A stretch of DNA of 20,304 nt from contig CAZDSS010000046.1 in the NCBI GenBank assembly GCA_964508185.1, positions 1 through 20,304 on the forward strand. The letters are read 5' to 3'. Under the pieces are notes generated by a model that was not told where the DNA came from, made no database searches, and was given only the letters and a program-made list of their open reading frames with translations. The translations under genes were made by a program, and so were the position numbers. Origin of the DNA: CAZDSS01 sp964508185 (GTDB lineage: Bacteria > Pseudomonadota > Alphaproteobacteria > Sphingomonadales > Govanellaceae). Every line of letters starts with the position of its first letter. Within the stretch, counting starts at the first letter, position 1. Shown piece after piece: positions 8,400 through 15,900 of the stretch.

Positions 8400-8452
8400 C
8401 CACCACCTCACACGCGGGGCCGGGCGCGGCCGCAAGCCATGCCCATCCGGTG

Positions 8453-8475
8453 CCGTCGGGAAAGGCTCCCGATGG
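8453..8475 (+). promoter_or_regulatory. Hairpin in the rpsB 5' leader
   Basis: CCGTCGGGA and TCCCGATGG pair over nine consecutive base pairs (one G-U) around a five-base loop. It lies in the leader, 45 nt before the rpsB ATG. Ribosomal protein S2 represses its own mRNA in E. coli through a leader structure, so an autoregulatory role is plausible but not shown. Confidence 0.4.
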
Positions 8476-8520
8476 TCACATCCCCCGCGGCGGTTCAACC
8501 GGATAAATGGAGAGCTATAG

Positions 8521-9303
8521 ATGGCTATGCCGGAATTCTCGATGCGCCAGCTCCTCGAAGCGGGCGTGCACTTTGGTCACCAGACCCATCGCTGGAACCC
8601 GAAGATGTCGCAGTACATTTTCGGCGTCCGCAACAAGATCCACATCATCGACCTGTCCCAGACCGTTCCGCTTCTGGATCGCGCCCTCGAGGAAATCCGC
8701 AAGGTGGTCGCGGGCGGCGGCCGCGTGCTGTTCGTCGGCACCAAGCGCCAGGCTTCCCAGGCGATCGCCGAGGCGGCCCAGCGCTGCGGCCAGTACTACG
8801 TGAACCATCGCTGGCTCGGCGGCATGCTGACCAACTGGGAAACCATTTCCGGTTCGATCCGTCGCCTGAAGTCCATGAACGAACTGCTCGCCGGCGGCGG
8901 CCAGGGCCTCACCAAGAAGGAAATCCTGGATCTCACCCGCGAGCGCGACAAGCTCGAGCGTTCGCTCGGCGGCATCAAGGACATGGGCGGCCGTCCCGAC
9001 ATCCTGTTCGTGATCGACACCAACAAGGAAGCGATCGCCATCCACGAAGCCAACAAGCTGGGCATCCCGGTCGTGGCCATTCTGGACACCAACTGCGATC
9101 CCGCCGGCATCGCCTATCCCATTCCGGGCAACGACGACGCGAGCCGCGCCATCCAGCTCTACTGCAACCTGGTCGCGGGCGCCGTCCTTGAAGGCCTGCA
9201 GCAGGAGCTGTCGGCGTCGGGCGCCGACATCGGCGCGTCGGAAGCCCCGGTCGAGGCGCTCCCCGCCAGCGAGAGCGATGCCGAAACCGCTGCATCGGCG
9301 TAA
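8521..9303 (+). CDS. rpsB: 30S ribosomal protein S2
   Basis: Component of the small ribosomal subunit that joins late in assembly and helps anchor S1. The 260 residues show the S2 hallmarks MRQLLEAGVHFGHQTHRWNPKM near the start, VLFVGTKRQA, YYVNHRWLGGMLTNW, the DIKDMGGRPD-type segment (here GIKDMGGRPDILFVIDTN), and IPVVAILDTNCDP followed by IPGNDDA. The last 30 residues are acidic and alanine-rich, an extension common in Alphaproteobacteria. The ATG at 8521 has GGAGAG at 8509-8514, 6 nt upstream. It is followed by tsf, the usual rpsB-tsf pair, across a structured gap of 120 nt. Confidence 0.98.
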   Translation: MAMPEFSMRQLLEAGVHFGHQTHRWNPKMSQYIFGVRNKIHIIDLSQTVPLLDRALEEIRKVVAGGGRVLFVGTKRQASQAIAEAAQRCGQYYVNHRWLGGMLTNWETISGSIRRLKSMNELLAGGGQGLTKKEILDLTRERDKLERSLGGIKDMGGRPDILFVIDTNKEAIAIHEANKLGIPVVAILDTNCDPAGIAYPIPGNDDASRAIQLYCNLVAGAVLEGLQQELSASGADIGASEAPVEALPASESDAETAASA

Positions 9304-9312
9304 CAATACAGT

Positions 9313-9391
9313 GGCAGCCTGAGCGAGCGGGGCCGGACCATGCGATCCGGTCTCGCTTGTGCGGCGTTATAGGGCCGGATGCCGGGCTGCC
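9313..9391 (+). promoter_or_regulatory. Nested RNA structure in the rpsB-tsf gap (possible attenuator)
   Basis: An inner hairpin pairs AGCGAG (9322-9327) with CTCGCT (9352-9357) and CCGGA (9333-9337) with TCCGG (9346-9350). It is enclosed by an outer seven-base pairing of GGCAGCC (9313-9319) with GGCTGCC (9385-9391). There is no T run directly after the hairpin, so it is not a classical terminator. It could attenuate or process the transcript between S2 and EF-Ts. Confidence 0.4.
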
Positions 9392-9423
9392 GTTCAATCA
9401 GGAATTTTTGAGAGGATCACATC

Positions 9424-10350
9424 ATGGCTGAGATTACTGCATCGCTTGTCAAGGAGCTTCGCGAGAAGACCGGCGCCGGCATGATGGACTGCAAGAAGGC
9501 GCTGGCCGAGACGGGCGGCGACATCGAGGCCGCCGTCGACTGGCTGCGCAAGAAGGGCATCGCCTCGGCCGAGAAGAAGGCCGGCCGCGCCGCGACCGAA
9601 GGTCTCGTCGGCCTGGTGGTGGGCGAGGGCAGCGGCGCCATGGTCGAGGTCAATGCGGAGACCGACTTCGTCGCCCGCAACGACCAGTTCAAGGCTTTCG
9701 TGCGCACCGTCGCCGATCTCGCCCTCGCCAATGAAGGCGACATCGAGCAGGTGAAGAAGAGCGGCTTCCCGGGCAGCGATCGCACGGTGGAAGAGGAGCT
9801 CACCCACCTCATCGCCACCATCGGCGAGAACATGTCGCTCCGCCGCTCGGTCGCGCTCAGCGTCTCGCCGGGTGTGGTCGCGAGCTACGTCCACAACTCC
9901 CTCGATGAAGGCCTCGGCAAGATCGGCGTGCTGGTCGCCCTGAAGTCCACGGCGCCCGCCGACAAGCTCAACGAGCTCGGCCGCAAGATCGCCATGCATG
10001 TGGCGGCGGCAGATCCCCGCTCGCTGGATATCGCCGACCTCGATCCGGCCCTCGTCGCCCGCGAGCGCGACGTGCTGGTGGAGCAGGCCCGCCAGTCCGG
10101 CAAGCCGGACAACATCATCGAGAAGATGATCGAAGGCCGCATGCGCAAGTACTACGAGGAAGTGGTGCTGCTGAAGCAGATCTTCGTCATGGACGGTGAA
10201 AGCCGCATCGAGCAGGTGATCCAGGCCGCTGCCAAGGAACTGGGCGCCCCCGTCGAGATCACGGGCTTCGCCCGCTTCAAGCTCGGCGAAGGCCTTGAAA
10301 AGAAGGAAGAGGATTTCGCGCAGGAAGTGGCCGCCGTCGTCGGCCGCTGA
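9424..10350 (+). CDS. tsf: Elongation factor Ts
   Basis: Guanine nucleotide exchange factor that recycles EF-Tu-GDP to EF-Tu-GTP during translation. At 308 residues it has the usual length. The N-terminal UBA-like domain reads VKELREKTGAGMMDCKKAL, continuing through IEAAVDWLRKKG. The exchange motif TDFVARN begins at residue 80. The dimerisation region and C-terminal module, including EQVIQAAAKELGAPVEITGF, are complete. The ATG at 9424 is preceded by AGAGGA at 9411-9416 with 7 nt spacing. It follows rpsB and probably shares its transcript. Downstream lies a gap of about 210 nt with a long hairpin. Confidence 0.98.
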   Translation: MAEITASLVKELREKTGAGMMDCKKALAETGGDIEAAVDWLRKKGIASAEKKAGRAATEGLVGLVVGEGSGAMVEVNAETDFVARNDQFKAFVRTVADLALANEGDIEQVKKSGFPGSDRTVEEELTHLIATIGENMSLRRSVALSVSPGVVASYVHNSLDEGLGKIGVLVALKSTAPADKLNELGRKIAMHVAAADPRSLDIADLDPALVARERDVLVEQARQSGKPDNIIEKMIEGRMRKYYEEVVLLKQIFVMDGESRIEQVIQAAAKELGAPVEITGFARFKLGEGLEKKEEDFAQEVAAVVGR

Positions 10351-10368
10351 TCGCCTTGATCCAGATCG

Positions 10369-10414
10369 GGCCCAAAGCGTTACCGCCCGCAAATGCGGTA
10401 TTCGCTTTTGGGCC
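10369..10414 (+). terminator. Long hairpin after tsf, probable terminator or processing site
   Basis: GGCCCAAA pairs with TTTGGGCC, then GCG with CGC and TACCGC with GCGGTA. This makes about 17 base pairs with one bulge and a small internal loop around an eight-base loop. It begins 18 nt after the tsf stop. The sequence that follows (TGAATTGTAT) is not a strong T run, so termination may be partial. Confidence 0.55.
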
Positions 10415-10560
10415 TGAATTGTATAAGGTGCCTTACGAGGTTGCGTGAGAGGTCGGGGAGACCCGGCGCTGGTCCCTGATGTCCGGCGTCGGACGATGTC
10501 ACGCGCATTTCACGCTATCAAGAACCGCACCCGGACAAGAATTAGTTGGTGAATGACCGC
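10415..10560 (+). promoter_or_regulatory. pyrH upstream region with weak promoter-like and palindromic elements
   Basis: TATAAG at 10422-10427 resembles a -10 box but lacks a good -35 partner. It overlaps the palindrome TAAGG-TG-CCTTA (10424-10435). Further on, GTCCG-GCGT-CGGAC (10481-10494) can form a small hairpin, and GGGAGACC with GGTCCC (about 10455-10476) a bulged one. A promoter for the pyrH-to-fabZ run is expected here, but none is clear-cut. I see no gene in this stretch. Confidence 0.3.
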
Positions 10561-11298
10561 ATGACTGCACAGCCTCGCTTCCGCCGCGTCCTTCTCAAGC
10601 TTTCGGGCGAAGCCCTGATGGGCAGCAAATCCTACGGCATCGACCAGGAGACGCTGACCCGGGTGGCCCACGAGGTGGTCGCGGTGCGCAATGCGGGGAT
10701 CCAGGTCTGCATGGTGGTCGGGGCCGGCAACATCTTCCGCGGCATGGCCGGGGCGGCGACGGGGATCGACCGGTCGTCGGCCGACCATATGGGCATGCTC
10801 GCGACCGTCATGAACGCCATCGCCATGCAGAACGCGCTCGAGCATCTCGGCGTCGATACCCGCGTCCTCTCCGCGATCCCCATGGCCACCGTCTGCGAGC
10901 CCTATATCCGCCGCCGCGCCATCCGCCACATGGAAAAGGGCAGGGTGGTGCTGTTCGCGGCCGGCACCGGCAACCCGTTCTTCACCACCGACACCGCGGC
11001 GGCGCTCCGGGCGGCCGAGATGAATTGCGACGCCCTTCTCAAGGGCACGCAGGTGGACGGCGTCTATACGGACGATCCCAAGAAGAATCCCGACGCCACG
11101 CGGTACGACCGGCTCGACTATCTCGAGGTCCTGAGCCGGGATCTCAAGGTGATGGACGCCTCCGCCATATCCCTTTGCCGCGAAAACAATATTCCCATAT
11201 TGGTTTTCTCCATTCACAAGAAAGGCGAGTTCGCCCGCGTCATGAACGGCGAGGGCAGCTTCACCATCATCGATAACGGGCAGACGCCCGAAAAATGA
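10561..11298 (+). CDS. pyrH: Uridylate kinase (UMP kinase)
   Basis: Bacterial-type UMP kinase of the amino acid kinase fold. It phosphorylates UMP to UDP with ATP and in studied species is controlled by GTP and UTP. The product from ATG 10561 is 245 residues. It begins MTAQPRFRRVLLKLSGEALMG, in which K13 and the glycine loop bind phosphate. VVGAGNIFRG, the DHMGMLATVMNAIAMQ helix, FAAGTGNPFFTTDTAA and DGVYTDDPKKNPDATRY follow. In-frame TTG (10546) and GTG (10549) codons could extend it by up to five residues. I prefer the ATG because family homology starts there and a GGTGA lies 8 nt before it. The last 50 codons are AT-richer than the rest. It is followed by frr, the usual pair. Confidence 0.97.
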   Translation: MTAQPRFRRVLLKLSGEALMGSKSYGIDQETLTRVAHEVVAVRNAGIQVCMVVGAGNIFRGMAGAATGIDRSSADHMGMLATVMNAIAMQNALEHLGVDTRVLSAIPMATVCEPYIRRRAIRHMEKGRVVLFAAGTGNPFFTTDTAAALRAAEMNCDALLKGTQVDGVYTDDPKKNPDATRYDRLDYLEVLSRDLKVMDASAISLCRENNIPILVFSIHKKGEFARVMNGEGSFTIIDNGQTPEK

Positions 11299-11346
11299 AG
11301 GCGGGCTGCGGCCACGCGGCTCCATAGTTTGAGGAAAATGGCAGTC

Positions 11347-11904
11347 ATGGCGAATTTTGACCTGGAAGACATCAAGCGGCGCATGAAGGGAGCGACCGAC
11401 GCCCTGCGTCATGAATTCTCGGGCCTGCGCACGGGCCGCGCTTCGGCGAGCATGCTGGATCCGGTGACCGTCGATGCCTACGGCTCGATGATGCCCATCA
11501 ACCAGGTGGCGACGGTCAGCACGCCCGAGCCGCGCATGCTGAGCGTGCAGGTGTGGGACAAGGGCCTGGTCGGCGCCGTGGACAAGGCGATCCGCAATTC
11601 GGGCCTCGGCCTCAATCCGGTGATCGACGGCACGACCCTGCGCATCCCGATCCCCGAGCTCAACCAGGAACGCCGCAAGGAGCTCGTCAAGGTCGCGGGC
11701 AAGTACACCGAACAGGCGAAGGTCGCCGTGCGCAACGTGCGCCGCGACGGCATGGATCACCTCAAGAAGCTCGAAAAGGACGGCGAGATCAGCCAGGATG
11801 AGCAGAAGCGCCTGGCGGACGAAGTGCAGAAGATCACCGACAGCATGATCAAGGAAATCGACCAGCTCTACGCCACCAAGGAGCGCGAGATCCTTCAGGT
11901 GTGA
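11347..11904 (+). CDS. frr: Ribosome recycling factor
   Basis: Splits post-termination ribosomes together with EF-G. The 185-residue product has the standard length. It carries LRTGRASASMLDPVTVDAYG, INQVATVSTPEPRMLSVQVWD, an AIRNSGLGLNP helix, LRIPIPELNQERRKELVK, the RNVRRDGMD segment and the coiled-coil tail with EKDGEISQDEQKRL. ATGs at 11338 and 11347 are in frame. GAGGA at 11331-11335 sits only 2 nt before the first and 11 nt before the second. I use 11347 because MANFDLEDIKRRM matches the normal start of the family. The stop TGA shares its A with the uppS ATG (TGATG), which suggests coupling. Confidence 0.97.
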   Translation: MANFDLEDIKRRMKGATDALRHEFSGLRTGRASASMLDPVTVDAYGSMMPINQVATVSTPEPRMLSVQVWDKGLVGAVDKAIRNSGLGLNPVIDGTTLRIPIPELNQERRKELVKVAGKYTEQAKVAVRNVRRDGMDHLKKLEKDGEISQDEQKRLADEVQKITDSMIKEIDQLYATKEREILQV

Positions 11905-12659
11905 TGGGAAACATGCTGTTTTCGCGACCCGATACGCAGCCCGATCTGCCCGCCGGCCCGCTGCCGGTGCATGTGGCCATCATCATGGACGGCAACGGCC
12001 GCTGGGCGCGGGCGCGGCATCTGCCGCGGGCGGCGGGTCACAAGCGCGGGGCGGACGCGGTGCGCAACGTGGTCACCGCCTGCGGCGAATTCGGCATTCC
12101 CTTCCTCACCCTTTACGCCTTCTCGTCCGAGAACTGGAAGCGCCCCATGGAGGAGATCGACGATCTCATGGGGCTGCTCCGCCACTACCTGCGCAACGAG
12201 GTGTCGGAGCTCAACGCCAAGAACGTGCGGCTCCGCTGCATCGGCGACCGCTCCCGGCTCTCGCCCGACATCGTGCAGCTCATGACCGAGGCGGAGGAGA
12301 AGACGGCGCGGAACACCGGGCTCACCCTCATCCTCGCCCTCAATTACGGCGCCCAGGCCGAGATCGTCGAGGCGACCCGCAAGATCGCCGAGAAGGTGAA
12401 GGCGGGCGAGATCGAGCCCGCGGCCATCGATGAGAAGCTCTTCGCCGCCCATCTCCAGACCGCGGACATTCCGGATCCGGACATCATCATCCGGACGAGC
12501 GGCGAACAGCGCCTCAGCAATTTCCTGCTGTGGCAGGCGGCCTATGCGGAGCTCGTCTTCATCGACGACTATTGGCCCGATTTCACCAAGCAGACCCTGA
12601 CCCGCGCGCTGGCCGAATACGGCTCGCGCGATCGCCGCTATGGGGCGCGGAGTGGCTGA
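11904..12659 (+). CDS. uppS: Undecaprenyl diphosphate synthase (cis-prenyltransferase)
   Basis: Adds isopentenyl diphosphate units to farnesyl diphosphate to make undecaprenyl diphosphate, the carrier for peptidoglycan and surface polysaccharide building blocks. The 251 residues contain VAIIMDGNGRWA with the essential aspartate D29, GHKRGADAVRNVV, LTLYAFSSENWKRP, and the C-terminal IIIRTSGEQRLSNFLLWQ followed by AYAELVF and WPDF. These are the conserved regions of the family in order. The ATG at 11904 overlaps the frr stop by one base, and a GTG at 11901 would add one residue. The gene end overlaps the cdsA start, so translation is probably coupled on both sides. Confidence 0.97.
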   Translation: MGNMLFSRPDTQPDLPAGPLPVHVAIIMDGNGRWARARHLPRAAGHKRGADAVRNVVTACGEFGIPFLTLYAFSSENWKRPMEEIDDLMGLLRHYLRNEVSELNAKNVRLRCIGDRSRLSPDIVQLMTEAEEKTARNTGLTLILALNYGAQAEIVEATRKIAEKVKAGEIEPAAIDEKLFAAHLQTADIPDPDIIIRTSGEQRLSNFLLWQAAYAELVFIDDYWPDFTKQTLTRALAEYGSRDRRYGARSG

Positions 12660-13497
12660 CGGGCCCGTCACTTCCCCGCGCGACGAAGGCGGCGCGCCGG
12701 GTTCGGGCAAGCCGCCCGGCAAGTCGTCGCTCACCGTCCGGGTGCTGTCGGCTCTGGTGATGATCCCCGCCGCCCTCGGGATCTTCCATCTCGGCGGCTG
12801 GGTGCTGGCGGCGGCGCTGCTCATCGTCGGCGTTCTCATGTATCATGAATGGCAGGGCATCACCGGCGGGGACGGAGTCATCTCCGTCGCCGCGTTCGGC
12901 ATCATCCTGGCAGCGGCCCTCGCGCTCGTCGTCCCGGGCAGGCTGGACGTCGCCTGGCCCGTGGCGCTCGCCAGCGTCCCTCTTGCGGCGTTCCTTGCCC
13001 TGCTGCTGGGCAGAAGCGTCGCCTGGGCCGCGATGGGGGCGGCCTACGTGATCCTGCCGCTCATCGCCATCCTGTGGCTGCGGCAGCATCATCCCCAGGG
13101 TCTCGCCTATACCTACTGGCTTCTTGTGGTGGTCTGGGCGACGGATACGGGTGCCTATTTCGCGGGATCCCGCATCGGCGGGCCGAAGCTTGCGCCGCGC
13201 ATCAGCCCGCGCAAGACCTGGTCGGGCCTTGCGGGCGGCATGCTGGCGGCGGCGATCCTTGCGGCGGTTCTGGGGCAGGCGCTGGGCCTTGCGCTCGAGC
13301 CTGGGGCGCTCGCCTTGATCGGCGCGGCCCTTGCCGCATGGAGCCAAATGGGGGATCTTACGGAATCAGCCGTCAAACGCCGTTTCGGGGTGAAGGATTC
13401 CGGCCGCATCATCCCCGGCCATGGCGGAATCCTCGACCGTGTGGACGGGCTCATCTTCGCGGCGCCCGCCGTAGCCCTGATCCTGGCCCTCTCGTGA
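12652..13497 (+). CDS. cdsA: Phosphatidate cytidylyltransferase
   Basis: Integral membrane enzyme that converts phosphatidic acid and CTP to CDP-diacylglycerol, the branch point of phospholipid synthesis. It has about 281 residues. After a hydrophilic, glycine- and proline-rich N-terminus there are several hydrophobic segments from about residue 28 onward. The C-terminal CdsA signature is intact: SAVKRRFGVKDSGR followed by HGGILDRVDGLIF. The start is uncertain. GTG 12652 overlaps the uppS stop by 8 nt (GTGGCTGA), the same arrangement as at lolD, and has a GGGG about 6 nt upstream. An ATG at 12640 would add four residues but has no visible ribosome binding site. dxr starts 27 nt after its stop. 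Confidence 0.94.
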   Translation: MADGPVTSPRDEGGAPGSGKPPGKSSLTVRVLSALVMIPAALGIFHLGGWVLAAALLIVGVLMYHEWQGITGGDGVISVAAFGIILAAALALVVPGRLDVAWPVALASVPLAAFLALLLGRSVAWAAMGAAYVILPLIAILWLRQHHPQGLAYTYWLLVVVWATDTGAYFAGSRIGGPKLAPRISPRKTWSGLAGGMLAAAILAAVLGQALGLALEPGALALIGAALAAWSQMGDLTESAVKRRFGVKDSGRIIPGHGGILDRVDGLIFAAPAVALILALS

Positions 13498-13524
13498 ACC
13501 GGCCGGAGTGACAGAGACGACATC

Positions 13525-14727
13525 ATGGCAGAAGCCCTTCTCCAGGATCCAGCGCAGGGAGCGGCCGGCGAGCCGCGCGTCCTGTCGATCCTTGGCGCCA
13601 CGGGGTCCATCGGGCAGAACACCCTCGACCTCGTGCGGCGCAATCGCGCGGCCTATCGCATCGAGGCCCTGACCGCACATCGCAACGTGGATCTCCTGAT
13701 CCAGCAGGCGCTGGAATTCCGGCCGCAGGTCGCCGTCGTGGGCGAGCCTGCGCTCTACCCCAGGCTCAAGGCGGCGCTGGCCGGGACCGGCATCGCGGCG
13801 GCCGCGGGCAGCGAGGCGGTGGCCGAGGCGGCGGCGCGGCCCGCATCCTGGATCATGGCGGCGATCGTCGGGGCGGCGGGGCTGGAGCCCACCCTGACCG
13901 CCCTCCGCCAGGGCGCCGTGGTGGCACTCGCCAACAAGGAATGCCTGGTCTGCGCGGGCGGCGTCTTCATGCGCGAGGTGGAACGCTTCGGCGCGACCCT
14001 GCTGCCTGTCGACAGCGAACACAACGCCATCTTCCAGGTCTTCGACTTCGCAAGGCCCGAGACCGTGGACCGCATCACGCTCACCGCGTCCGGCGGGCCC
14101 TTCCGCACCTGGTCGCGGGGGGAGATGGCGCATGTCACCCCCGAACAGGCGGTCGCCCATCCCAACTGGTCCATGGGCGCGAAGATCTCGGTCGATTCCG
14201 CCACCATGTTCAACAAGGGCCTGGAGCTCATCGAGGCCTATCACCTGTTCCCCGTGCGCGATGACCAGATCGACATTCTGGTGCACCCGCAATCGGTCGT
14301 GCACAGCATGGTGAGCTATATCGACGGCTCGGTCCTCGCCCAGCTCGGCTCGCCCGACATGCGCACGCCCATCGCCTATACCCTCGGCTGGCCGTCGCGC
14401 GCCCCGGCCCCCGCCAAGCGCCTTAATTTGGCCCAGATAAAACGATTGGATTTCGAGGAGCCGGACCTTGAGCGTTTCCCGGCCCTGCGCCTCGCGCGGG
14501 AGGCGCTGCGGGCAGGGGGCGGCGCGCCGACCATTCTGAACGCCGCCAACGAGGTCGCCGTCGCCGGTTTCCTCGACCGAAAAATCGGTTTTCTAGATAT
14601 CGCGGAGATTGTACAAACGGTTCTGGAACAGGTTCCCGCGGCAGCCGTAACCACGCTGGACGACGTCCGGCAAATAGATAATCTCGCGCGGCGGCGGGCC
14701 GAAGAAATAATGAAGAGATTCGGGTAG
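13525..14727 (+). CDS. dxr: 1-deoxy-D-xylulose 5-phosphate reductoisomerase
   Basis: First committed enzyme of the MEP isoprenoid pathway. It rearranges and reduces DXP to MEP with NADPH and a divalent metal. The 400 residues show the NADPH-binding GATGSIG at 24-30, ALANKECLVCAGG, the metal ligands D163 and E165 in LPVDSEHNA, TASGGPFR, HPNWSMGAKISVDSAT, and the third ligand E234 in NKGLE. ILVHPQSVVHSMV and GSPDMRTPIAY follow. All catalytic residues are present. Its product feeds the isoprenoids used by uppS two genes upstream. From about 14420 to the stop, codons rare elsewhere in the window (TTG, ATA, AAA, CGA, CTA, GTA, CAA, AGA) cluster. The TAG stop is 12 nt before rseP. Confidence 0.97.
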   Translation: MAEALLQDPAQGAAGEPRVLSILGATGSIGQNTLDLVRRNRAAYRIEALTAHRNVDLLIQQALEFRPQVAVVGEPALYPRLKAALAGTGIAAAAGSEAVAEAAARPASWIMAAIVGAAGLEPTLTALRQGAVVALANKECLVCAGGVFMREVERFGATLLPVDSEHNAIFQVFDFARPETVDRITLTASGGPFRTWSRGEMAHVTPEQAVAHPNWSMGAKISVDSATMFNKGLELIEAYHLFPVRDDQIDILVHPQSVVHSMVSYIDGSVLAQLGSPDMRTPIAYTLGWPSRAPAPAKRLNLAQIKRLDFEEPDLERFPALRLAREALRAGGGAPTILNAANEVAVAGFLDRKIGFLDIAEIVQTVLEQVPAAAVTTLDDVRQIDNLARRRAEEIMKRFG

Positions 14728-14739
14728 AACGATCAGCGC

Positions 14740-15858
14740 ATGGACCTGCTGCTAAATTTCGCCCATACGGCGCTCATGTTCCTGCTCGTGCTGACCGTGC
14801 TGGTCTTCGTGCACGAGTGGGGCCACTACTGGGTGGCGCGGCGCTGCGGCGTGCGGGTGGAGACCTTCTCCATCGGCTTCGGGCGGGAAATTTTCGGCTG
14901 GACCGACAAGGTCGGCACGCGCTGGAAGTTCTCGGCGATCCCCCTGGGCGGCTACGTGAAGTTCTTCGGCGACCTCAATGCGGCGAGCGCGCCTTCCGCG
15001 GCTGCGGTCGCCGGCATGAGCGAGGCCGACCGCCGCGTCGCCTTCCCGACCCAGACGGTCGGCAAGCGGGCGGCCATCGTCGCGGCGGGGCCCGTCGCCA
15101 ATTTCCTGTTCGCGATCCTGCTCCTTGCCGGGTTCTTCGTCTTCGTCGGCCAGCCCTATACCTCGGCGGATGTGGGCGAGGTGCTGCCGGACAGCCCGGC
15201 GGCTGAGGCGGGCTTCGCCCCCGGCGACCGGATCCTGCGCATCGACGGGCAGAAGATCGACCGCTTCCTCGACATGCAGCAGATCGTCAGCATGAGCCCG
15301 GGCGAGCGGCTGACCTTTCTCGTGGAGCGGGAAGGGCGGCAGCTGACGCTGATCGCCGTGCCGGAAGCGGTGGAGGTCGCGGATCCCCTGGGCAAGCCGC
15401 AGATCATCGGCCGCCTTGGCGTCGCGCGACCCGCGGAAGACTTCGTGAAGCGCGATCCCGTCACCGCCGTCTGGTACGCCACCGCCGAGACGGGACATAT
15501 CCTGCGCCTCAGCTTCAAGTTCCTGGGGCAGATCTTCGAGGGCAAGAGGTCGGGCGAGGAGCTGGGCGGGCCGCTCAGAATCGCGCAGTTTTCGGCCCAG
15601 AGCGCCAAGGACGGGGCCATGAGCCTCGTGTGGTTCATGGCGCTTCTCTCCATCAATCTCGGCTTCGTCAACATTCTCCCCGTTCCCATGCTCGACGGCG
15701 GGCATCTTTTGTACTATGCCTTTGAATGGGTTACGGGGCGGCCTTTGAGTGCGAAGGTGCAGGAATACGGGTTCAGGATCGGACTGGCTCTTGTTCTGAG
15801 TCTGATGGTCTTCGTCACCTGGAACGACATCAACTATCTAAAAATCTTCAATTTCTAA
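14740..15858 (+). CDS. rseP: Site-2 intramembrane metalloprotease RseP
   Basis: Zinc protease of the inner membrane. In studied bacteria it cuts anti-sigma factors and remnant signal peptides within the membrane. The 372-residue product has the HEWGH zinc motif at residues 25-29 in the first membrane helix, then GVRVETFSIGFG and IPLGGYVKF. A second hydrophobic segment lies near 113-132. A single PDZ domain covers about 135-210 (VLPDSPAAEAGFAPGDRI), and the third zinc ligand is D319 in PVPMLDGGHLL. A final membrane helix lies near 345-362. E. coli RseP has two PDZ domains and about 450 residues; the one-PDZ form is usual in Alphaproteobacteria. No strong ribosome binding site precedes the ATG. 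The substrate here is unknown. Confidence 0.95.
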   Translation: MDLLLNFAHTALMFLLVLTVLVFVHEWGHYWVARRCGVRVETFSIGFGREIFGWTDKVGTRWKFSAIPLGGYVKFFGDLNAASAPSAAAVAGMSEADRRVAFPTQTVGKRAAIVAAGPVANFLFAILLLAGFFVFVGQPYTSADVGEVLPDSPAAEAGFAPGDRILRIDGQKIDRFLDMQQIVSMSPGERLTFLVEREGRQLTLIAVPEAVEVADPLGKPQIIGRLGVARPAEDFVKRDPVTAVWYATAETGHILRLSFKFLGQIFEGKRSGEELGGPLRIAQFSAQSAKDGAMSLVWFMALLSINLGFVNILPVPMLDGGHLLYYAFEWVTGRPLSAKVQEYGFRIGLALVLSLMVFVTWNDINYLKIFNF

Positions 15859-15900
15859 GGGACCGCAGGACTGCAGAGGTCCGCCGGGCAGGGGTTGGCG

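Noticed and set aside
8253..9191. Plus-strand frame of 312 codons running through the rpsB promoter gap into rpsB
   Set aside because: It overlaps the Nudix 3' end and most of rpsB in another frame, and its translation is arginine- and proline-rich junk.
14752..15705. Minus-strand open frame of 317 codons opposite rseP
   Set aside because: It is antisense to an intact protease with all its catalytic residues. The translation is rich in H, R and D, and no start signal is seen.
15860..15882. GGACC...GGTCC hairpin in the rseP-bamA gap
   Set aside because: It has only five base pairs around a 13-base loop and does not cover the bamA ribosome binding site. It is too weak to call.
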